Source: Eunapius fragilis (Eukaryota > Porifera > Demospongiae > Spongillida > Spongillidae). Taken from it: a DNA stretch of 64,000 bases. This document shows positions 56,340 to 64,000 of the stretch, piece by piece. The notes beneath the pieces are model-generated. The model was not told where the DNA came from. It did no database searches and saw only the letters and a list, made by a program, of their open reading frames with translations. Location: contig OY811974.1 in NCBI GenBank assembly GCA_963681505.1, positions 12,823,065 to 12,887,064 of the forward strand, read 5' to 3'. The first letter of the stretch is position 1. Each line of letters begins with the position of its first letter. Position numbers and translations under genes: made by a program.

Positions 56340-57365
56340 TATTACCCCCTCCCTCACTCCTCCCTCATGGTCCACCATGCCACCCTCCTCCCTCACCCCT
56401 CCCTCGTGGTCCACCATGTCACCCTCCTCCCTCACCCCTCCCTCATGGTCCACCATGTCACCCTCCTCCCTCATCCCTCCCTCATGGTCCACCATGTCAC
56501 CCTCCTCCCTCAACCCTCCCTCATGGTCCACCATGTCACCCTCCTCCCTCAACCCTCCCTCGTGGTCCACCATGTCATCTTCCTCCCTCACTCCTCCCTC
56601 ATGGTCCACCATGTCACTCCTCCATCACTTTTCCCACCATGTCACCCTCCTCCCTCACTCCTCCCTCATGGTCCACCATGTCACCCTCCTCCCTCACTCC
56701 TCCCTCATGGTCCACCATGTCACCCTCCTCCCTCAACCCTCCCTCATGGTCCACCATGTCCCCCTCCTCCCTCACCCCTCCCTCATGGTCCACCATGTCA
56801 CCATCCTCCCTCATCCCTCCTTTACGATCCACCATGTCACCCTCCTCCCTCACCCCTCCCTCATGGTCCACCATGTCACCCTCCTCCCTCACCCCTCCCT
56901 CGTGGTCCACCCATGTCACCCTCCTCCCTCACCCCTTCCTCTCTCTCCCCTCCATGGCCCACCATGTCACCCTCCTCCCTCACTTCTCCCCATATCACCC
57001 TCCTCCCTCACCCTCCCTCATGGTCCACCATGTTGCCCTCCTTCCTCCCTCATGGTCCACCATGTCAACCTCCTCACTCCTCCCTCATGATCCACCATGT
57101 CACCCTCCTCCCTCATAGTCCACCATGTCACCCTCCTCCCTCACCCCTCCCTCATGTTCCACCATGTCACCCTCCTCCCTCACTCCGCCCTCATGTTCCA
57201 CCATGTCACCCTCCTCCCTCACCCCTCCCTCATGATCCACCATGTCACCTTCCTCCCTCACCCCTCCCTCGTGGTCCACCATGTCACCCTCCTCCCTCAC
57301 CCCTCCCTCATGATCCACCATGTCACCTTCCTCCCCACTCCTCCTACCCCTCCCTCATGGTCCAC
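56340..57365. repeat. 39-bp tandem repeat, 1 kb
   Basis: About 26 copies of CCCTCATGGTCCACCATGTC ACCCTCCTCCCTCACCCCT with deletions. Multiple-of-three units keep frames open (PSSLTPPSWSTM or MVDHEGGVREEGD repeats); not genes. Confidence 0.95.
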
Positions 57366-57659
57366 CTTTGTATTTAAAGTTCCAAACTTAGACACACCCA
57401 CATGTATATGTTGGCTATGCATTTTGTAATATAATGAGTTCTTGAAATTGTCACACATAAGAAATTGGCAAGGGCAGAGGGGTAAATGCTTCCTGGATCA
57501 ATGCTTCCCTCTCTGTTTTTGACCTGGTCTCTTCAGTGAGGCAGTGATGTTCATGGTTCCAGGGATTCAGGTGATTGCAATTACCCAAATCCTTACCTTC
57601 TTGATTGATTATGTCTACCATCAATCTGTGTGTGAGGGAATTCAACAGCCACATGGATT

Positions 57660-57965
57660 AATTGATATTCATCTGATCCTGGAGGACCCTTATTAAGGTC
57701 CTTTCACCCCCCCCCCCCCCCCCCCCTGGAGTGGAGTGATGAAGAAGGATCAAGATGTACAACTGATTGTAACATACAGTGTAGCCTTGGTGATCCCATT
57801 TGGACCAAGGAGTCCATCAGATCCTGAGGACCCCCTCGTCAAATGGATGATTGTGTGGTAGAGGAGGTGGGGATGGGGTTAAGAATCAAATACTCATAGC
57901 AGGTCCAGACAGTCCCTTCATTCCAGGCAATCCAACAGGTCCCTTGGAAACTCTGTACATGGATG
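57660..57965 (-). CDS. Possible collagen-like (Gly-X-Y) exon fragments
   Basis: Three short minus-strand segments read as Gly-X-Y triplets: GPVGLPGMKGLSGPAM at about 57900-57950, GSSGSDGLLGPNGITK at about 57785-57835 and GPPGSD near 57680. AG dinucleotides precede the first two. A poly-C run (57706-57727) and a further open frame at 57451-57654 lie nearby. The segments are short, so chance is not excluded; together with the exon at 56104-56300 they hint at a minus-strand collagen-type gene. Confidence 0.25.
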
Positions 57966-58359
57966 GTATACGCATGTACTTGTGTACATACACAAGCATT
58001 ATTCAGTACTCCATGTACATCCTGCATCCCATTCATGTATACCCGAGGAACAGGGTTTTAAGTACGGCGTTAAAGGCCCCCAACCCCCCTCCCCCCCCCC
58101 CCCCCCCCCCCCCAAGGTGGGAATTCATTGAAGAGTGTCGGAAGGGAGGGATGGGTGCTATTGGAGTGAGGAATCGGAAAGAGGGTGAAAGGTTGTCCCC
58201 GGGGGGGGGGGGGGAACACTAAGAGGTGGGCGTAATCCTAAGCTTTTGGCCCAGGCCTAAAATTAAACCATGAAGAGCGCAACTCACGTTGCTCATTTAA
58301 GTGGGTCTATCTCTCTTTGCAGCATTGTCACATTATCACTACTGTCCATAGTCGGCTGA

Positions 58360-58900
58360 TTGTTTGATGAGGCCACCTGATGGTCCTCTGACGGGACCAC
58401 CTGATGGTCCACTGACGGGACCACCTGATGGTCCTCTGACGAGACCACCTGATGGTCCTCTGACAGGACCACCTGATGGTCCTCTGACGGGACCACCTGA
58501 TGGTCCTGTGACGGGACCACCTGATGGTCCTCTGACGGGACCACCTGATGGTCCTCTGACGGGACCACCTGATGGTCCTCTGACGGGACCACCTGATGGT
58601 CCTCTGACGGGACCACCTGATGGTCTCTGACGGGACCATCTGTATGATGGTCCTCTGACAGGACCACCTGATGGTCCTCTGACGGGAATACCTGATGGTC
58701 TCTGACGGGACCATCTGTATGATGGTCCTCTGACGGGGACCACCTGATGGTCCTCTGACGGGACCACCTGATGGTCCTCTGACGAGACCACCTGATGGTC
58801 CTCTGACGGGACCACCTGATGGTCCTCTGACGAGACCACCTGATGGTCCTCTGACGGGACCACCTGATGGTCCTCTGACGAGACCACCTGATGGTCCTCT
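58360..58900. repeat. 24-bp tandem repeat CACCTGATGGTCCTCTGACG..
   Basis: About 22 copies, with two longer variants containing CATCTGTATGATGG. Open in most frames, hence GPSGGPVR-type peptides. 57966-58359 before it holds C- and G-runs and nothing else I can support. Confidence 0.95.
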
Positions 58901-59152
58901 GATGCGCACATGCATGGGTGTATGTGTATGTATGCATGTGTGTATGTGAGCTTGTGTATGTACGTGCATGTGCATATGTGCATGTGTGTAAGTGTGCGTA
59001 CATGCGTGTTTGCACTTAAAAGGCTTCAGCAAAGTTGTCATTTATAGTTAACATGATGACATACATAAATAGACTAGGCTGTGACGTTAGAAAGCGGCTC
59101 TCCATCGCAAAATATACATGTCCTTTAAACTGAATGGCAACGCGGCTGGTCA

Positions 59153-62100
59153 TCATCTATGGGGTATCACTCTTGATTCGTGCAGAGACTTTATGGCTGA
59201 GATCCACCTGTAAAAATACGCAACAAAAAAAATTTACTCATAAACATGTCCGAAGTGAGTCATGCGGTCATGGCACACGTTCATAGCACTTGATGCCTTT
59301 CCCTACCCAAAGGATACACCCCCTGCCAGCTGCGTGCCGTTCGTGAACTGAATCACAATGGCACGCTAGAGCACTAATCACACTAACACCAATATCACTA
59401 CATCGCAATCAAGCATTGCTAACTTGTTCATGTCGGCATTAGTCGACGCTTGTAGGTCGTACGTTCTTCCTTCACAGTGGACCTGAAAGGTGCCATTTTT
59501 TTTATCCTGCTGGGATGAGTCCACCTCACTGACAGCTGTGACTTTATCTATATCAATGAACCTACAAATGTGTGGGGTGGAAGAAGAATGAACTAGGGGG
59601 AGGAGGGGGAGAGAAGGGGGCAAATGATTACAAGTGTAATTGTCTTATTTTTAATGCACAACAAGTATTACGTATTACTGTCCCATGCTCTTTGATATAT
59701 TTTAAGGAAGACATGTGCTCCATCACCCCCTCCCCCCCCCCCTCCCTCCTCCCTTCCTGGGTCTACTGTAAGTGCCTTACCCCTGTGGTGATCCATCATT
59801 TGGTTCCTTATAGTAAAACATCTTTCCTCCAAACTCTTTGAACTCGAAGTACCTCCTTCGCCAAGTTTGGGCTGTGGGTCCCTTTGCACCTCGTTTGTAG
59901 AGCCAACCGTTCATCTGCAGATCAGCAGTAGAGTACACAGAACACACCATCACCATAGCAGTAGGGTACACAGAACACACCATCACCATAGCAGTAGGGT
60001 ACACAGAACACACCATCACCATAGCAGTAGGGTACACAGAACACACCATCACCATAGCAGTAGGGTACACAGAACACTCCATCACCATAGCAGTAGGGTA
60101 CACAGAACACACCATCACCATAGCAGTAGGGTACACAGAACACACCATCACCATAGCATTAGGGTACACAGAACACTCCATCACCATAGCAGTAGGGTAC
60201 ACAGAACACACCATCACCATAGCATTAGGGTACACAGAACACACCATCATCATAGCATTAGGGTACACAGAACACACCATCATCATAGCATTAGGGTACA
60301 CAGAACACACCATCATCATAGCATTAGGGTACACAGAACACACCATCATCATAGCATTAGGGTACACAGAACACACCATCACCATAGCAGTAGGGTACAC
60401 AGAACACACCATCACCATAGCAGTAGGGTACACAGAACACACCATCACCATAGCATTAGGGTACACAGAACACACCATCACCATAGCAGTAGGGTACACA
60501 GAACACACCATCACCATAGCAGTAGGGTACACAGAACACACCATCACCATAGCAGTAGGGTACACAGAACACACCATCATCATAGCATTAGGGTACACAG
60601 AACACACCATCACCATAGCATTAGGGTACACAGAACACACCATCACCATAGCAATAGGGTACACAGAACACACCATCATCATAGCATTAGGGTACACAGA
60701 ACACACCATCATCATAGCATTAGGGTACACAGAACACACCATCATCATAGCATTAGGGTACACAGAACACACCATCACCATAGCAGTAGGGTACACAGAA
60801 CACACCATCACCATAGCAGTAGGGTACACAGAACACACCATCATCATAGCAGTAGGGTACACAGAACACACCATCACCATAGCAGTAGGGTACACAGAAC
60901 ACACCATCACCATAGCATTAGGGTACACAGAACACTCCATCACCATAGCAGTAGGGTATATAGAACACACCATCACCATAGCAGTAGGGTACACAGAACA
61001 CACCATCACCATAGCAGTAGGGTACACAGAACACACCATCACCATAGCATTAGGGTACACAGAACACACCATCACCATAGCATTAGGGTACACAGAACAC
61101 ACCATCACCATAGCAGTAGGGTACATAGAACACACCATCACCATAGCAGTAGGGTATATAGAACACACCATCACCATAGCAGTAGGGTACACAGAGAACA
61201 CACCATCACCATAGCATTAGGGTACACAGAACACACTATCACCATAGCAGTAGGGTACACAGAACACACCATCACCATAGCAGTAGGGTACACAGAACAC
61301 ACCATCACCATAGCATTAGGGTACACAGAACACACCATCACCATAGCATTAGGGTACACAATACGTCACCATAGCAACTTACCTTACGATAGAAATTGAG
61401 TTCCTCTTCCTGTGTTGTTATGGGAGCATTTTTAATAAATGGAACTAATAATAAAAACAAGACCGCACCTTTTTGGTGATCGCAATGATTTGACCAGTCA
61501 TCTCTGAGACTTGTTGTTTGAACACTTCAACTTCTTTTCTTAGTGCGGAATTTTCCTCCTATGCAAAATACAACATCTCTTGTGATGTAAGTAGTTGGTG
61601 GTGATAACGCAACACTGACCTGGTAATGTCTGCATACTTCCTCCTCCTTGTACGGGGAAAACAAAGTGTGTTTTAAAAAAATACAACAGAAAACAGACAA
61701 AAGCGCAAACCAGTTTTGAAACTGATGCAAGATGACGATTGAGTTCTTCGATTTGATACCTTTGTGCTTCGACCTCCTTCCTGAGCAGAACATTCTCAGC
61801 AAGCAACTGCTCGTGTTCAGACTGCGTCAGGCATTTATGTGAACGTAGGTGCAAAAAAAATGTTAATGTGGTTTTAAAACATGTAACATAACAGCATACA
61901 TGCTCATCCCATATATCTGGCGAGTGTTACCATAACAACAGGCATGCTCATATGAATAACTGGTACCATTCCTCCGGTGATTGTTATGTTACCATAACAA
62001 CATATCTCGACCACAACAACAGTCATGCTCATCTAAATAACTGGTACCATACCTCTGGTGAGTGTTAATAGAAACATTGCTACTGCAATATGCTGGGTGT

Positions 62101-62600
62101 TTATTTTAACACATTGTGGATATGTTGACACAATAGCATGAAAACTGTGACCATGCTCTGGTAGGGGGGATATATGAAAATGGTCTGCTAATCATTGATA
62201 TGACAGTGATCCTACCATGTAAGGTGCACTGTTAACTTACATTCTGTGCAGCCACCTTCTCCTGTGGTGCCTCAGGCATTCCGAGAGGAGATGCCTGCCT
62301 CCACTTGTTGAACTGCTCCAATGAGAGAGCACTGGTTTCACTTGCATTGCCAATATTTTTAATAGCGGAATCATCCACCTAAATTTATGTGGTTTAAATT
62401 CAAGCATGAATAGCTGACAGTGCACCTAGCTTGCCGGTGTATGTGTGTGTGTGTGTGCATGTGTGTGCATGTGTGTGGATGTGTGTGCATGTGTACATGT
62501 GTGTGTGTGGGGGTGTGTGTGTATGTGTGTGTATGTGTGTGTGTGGGTGTGTGTATGTGTGTGTATGTGTGTGGATGTGTGTGTGCATGTGTACATGTGT

Positions 62601-62647
<47 letters not shown>

Positions 62648-63217
62648 TCAACGTCTGTACATTAAATCTTGCAAGGCACAAAAGGTGACTCACTTTTATT
62701 CCCGCCGGTGTCACAATTATGATAACTGGAATGGCTTCAATTCTATTAGTGAGGGATTCACAATAAATCAATGTTACACATGTACACGTACCCAAACAGT
62801 GACACTCCATTCTGGCGATGGTGACAGAATATGAGTACTAACACAGCATTAGGCAAGAGTCATAGGTGTGTGTAGGTTATCACTCTGTACGATTAAATGT
62901 GAATCTCATATTAATGTGATCCATGGGCTACAAGTGGACACAGTTGTCTGGGGCTGCCATAAATCTAAAAAACCATGGAGGCATCTTTCTACTTACGCAA
63001 ACTCCTGTCTCAACCTATCGGCCGAGGGGTGGTTGCACTGGACTGCAAGCCAAGGGATGTCTTTCTCTTTCATGTACCTTGACATGTCTTCTTCGGAACT
63101 GTTGGTGCACAGAAGCTGGTCAAATCGTTTAGTGCAAGAAATGAGCTGACTCACTGATCACTTGACACATAGAGGACCTCAAACGGCATCTCAAGGGTCT
63201 TCAGATTATTGTAGAAC
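59153..63217 (-). CDS. Tryparedoxin/nucleoredoxin-coiled coil-PH fusion protein (5' end outside window)
   Basis: Eleven in-phase exons: 63155-63217, 62997-63098, 62694-62742, 62241-62378, 61711-61821, 61469-61558, 61383-61409 (27 bp), 59781-59914, 59424-59561, 59153-59207, all with usable GT/AG sites; at least one more must lie beyond 63217. The first three encode a thioredoxin-fold segment of tryparedoxin type (MPFEVLYVSSD, EEDMSRYMKEKDIPWLAVQC, a cis-Pro-like EAIPVIIIVTP AGIK). A linker follows (SLEQFNKWRQASPLGMPEAP), then leucine-rich coiled coil (EQLLAENVLLRKEVEAQ, ALRKEVEVFKQQVSEM). The end is a complete PH domain (MNGWLYKRGAKGPTAQTWRR, FIDIDKVTAVSEV, and a last helix with WISAIKSLHES before TGA). 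The WCxxC active-site exon is not in the window. Likely a cytoplasmic redox or scaffold protein recruited to phosphoinositides (inference). Confidence 0.8.
59781..59914 (-). CDS. PH-domain exon of the fusion gene
   Basis: Acceptor ATCTGCAG, donor GTAAGG. Encodes strands 1-3 of the PH fold (GWLYKRG.....W..RYFEF....FYY) and splices in phase (GG|G) to the next exon. It may look fused to the minisatellite frame on its right; the AG acceptor at 59915-59916 separates them. Confidence 0.85.
59920..61372. repeat. 33-bp minisatellite inside an intron of the fusion gene
   Basis: About 43 copies of ACAGAACACACCATCACCAT AGCAGTAGGGTAC. Variants CATCATCATAGCATTAGGG cluster in runs, showing local copy homogenisation. 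The 33-bp unit keeps frames open on both strands (HHHHSSRVHRT or VYPTAMVMVCS repeats); these are not proteins. Confidence 0.96.
62445..62648. repeat. GT-rich microsatellite in intron
   Basis: Interrupted (GT)n with GCATGTGTGTG and GGATGTGTGTG units, lying between exons 62241-62378 and 62694-62742. Confidence 0.95.
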
Positions 63218-63843
63218 CTACATTATTTGATTAAGTAACAGAATCAATTAACCTTTAATAACCTTTCTTAACAGGAGTACATTAAAGACACTGCAGCACT
63301 TGGTGTCAAGGCAAACTAAATGGTCATGTACAGGTGTGTGTTTGTGTGTGTTGTGTGCATGTGTGTGAGTGGAGAAGGTAGCTTGCGTGTACTGCAGTGT
63401 GTGTGCTCGACATGTGAGTGTGTGTACGTAAGTTAATTTAGTGTGTGCATATGTGTGTATGAATGTATGTATGTATGTATGTATGTATGTATGCATGCAT
63501 GTATGTATGTATGTATGTATGTATGTATGTATGTATGTATGTATGTATGTATGTATGTATGTATGTATGTATGTATGTATGTATGTATGTATGTATGTAT
63601 GTATGTATGTATGTATGTATGTATGTATGTATGTATGTATGTATGTATGTATGTATGTATGTATGTATGTATGTATGTATGTATGTATGTATGTATGTAT
63701 GTATGTATGTATGCATGTATGCATGTATGCATGCAATTGCTGACAGCAATGTCAACCTTTCCGAAATTTAAAACTTCTTTATTACTATTCTATTTATTTA
63801 TTTTGTTAAAATTTGTATATCTGTAAAAATGCAAGAATAAAAA

Positions 63844-63884
<41 letters not shown>

Positions 63885-64000
63885 ATCACTCCTCAGCTGT
63901 ACAATTGGAGTAATTGAAATAAATAAGAAGAGCGTAATTTGTATAAGGTAGAACAATGTGTACAGATGTTATATGAGCATAGTGATGTAATATGAGCACA
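63218..64000. repeat. Intron or upstream region with (ATGT)n array
   Basis: A nearly pure GTAT/ATGT tetranucleotide array occupies about 63460-63730, and (GT)n lies at 63846-63882. I searched the minus strand for a WCPPC-type active-site exon of the fusion gene and found none before the window ends. Confidence 0.9.

Noticed and set aside
55580-58900. CRISPR-like arrays of 24-39 bp repeats
   Set aside because: Repeats are contiguous without unique spacers, in a eukaryotic intron-rich context: minisatellites.
59777-61399. 474- and 510-codon frames in opposite directions
   Set aside because: Produced by the 33-bp minisatellite. Only the PH exon at 59781-59914 is real; it is separated from the repeat by a splice acceptor.
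63441-63826. Cys/Met/Tyr/Val repeat protein or Ile/His/Thr/Tyr repeat
   Set aside because: Pure (ATGT)n microsatellite translation.

Overview
The window is from a eukaryotic nuclear genome, most likely a marine invertebrate and plausibly a demosponge (inference). Genes are split by canonical GT/AG introns, many only about 50 bp long. There are no bacterial-style operons. Most of the sequence is mobile elements, minisatellites and (GT)n/(CA)n tracts. The transposon proteins match families I know from sponge and cnidarian genomes. Almost all long open frames without a recognisable domain are artefacts of tandem repeats.

Layout, 1-24 kb. A 40-bp minisatellite (1-270) and five degenerate copies of a GT-rich composite repeat (651-3315) are cut exactly at 3315/3316 by a 25-bp terminal inverted repeat whose partner is at 23816-23840. 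This outer pair encloses a THAP-type exon, a transposase C-terminal fragment, a 1.8-kb G-rich minisatellite, an unrecognised minus-strand gene (6340-7148) and two further inverted-repeat-bounded units. The first (7207-14409) holds an intact 1208-aa transposase-like gene. The second (14925-23281, 4-bp target duplication CTCC) carries a decayed transposase with one exactly duplicated exon, a divergent accessory gene pair and fold-back elements.

Layout, 25-52.6 kb. Inverted arms of about 2.8 kb (24957-27700 and 44700-52557) bound a 27.6-kb block. Inside it lie a decayed integrase-core gene (28208-29095), a polypyrimidine tract, a CACTA-like element with a 3-bp target duplication (31774-37433), a decayed transposon gene (38875-39720), a TTAA-flanked element (40653-42427), two exons resembling the spliceosomal RING protein RNF113/CWC24 interrupted by a small MITE (43895-44617), and a complete Ty3/gypsy retrotransposon of mag/K02A2.6 type with identical 203-bp LTRs (45620-50417) sitting in a GT microsatellite of the right arm.

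Layout, 52.6-64 kb. This is the most gene-like part. A minus-strand gene (59153 to beyond 63217) joins a tryparedoxin/nucleoredoxin-like domain, a linker, coiled-coil exons and a C-terminal PH domain in one continuous reading frame across eleven exons, with a 33-bp minisatellite filling one intron. To its left are an unassigned exon (56104-56300), possible collagen-like fragments and several large minisatellites.
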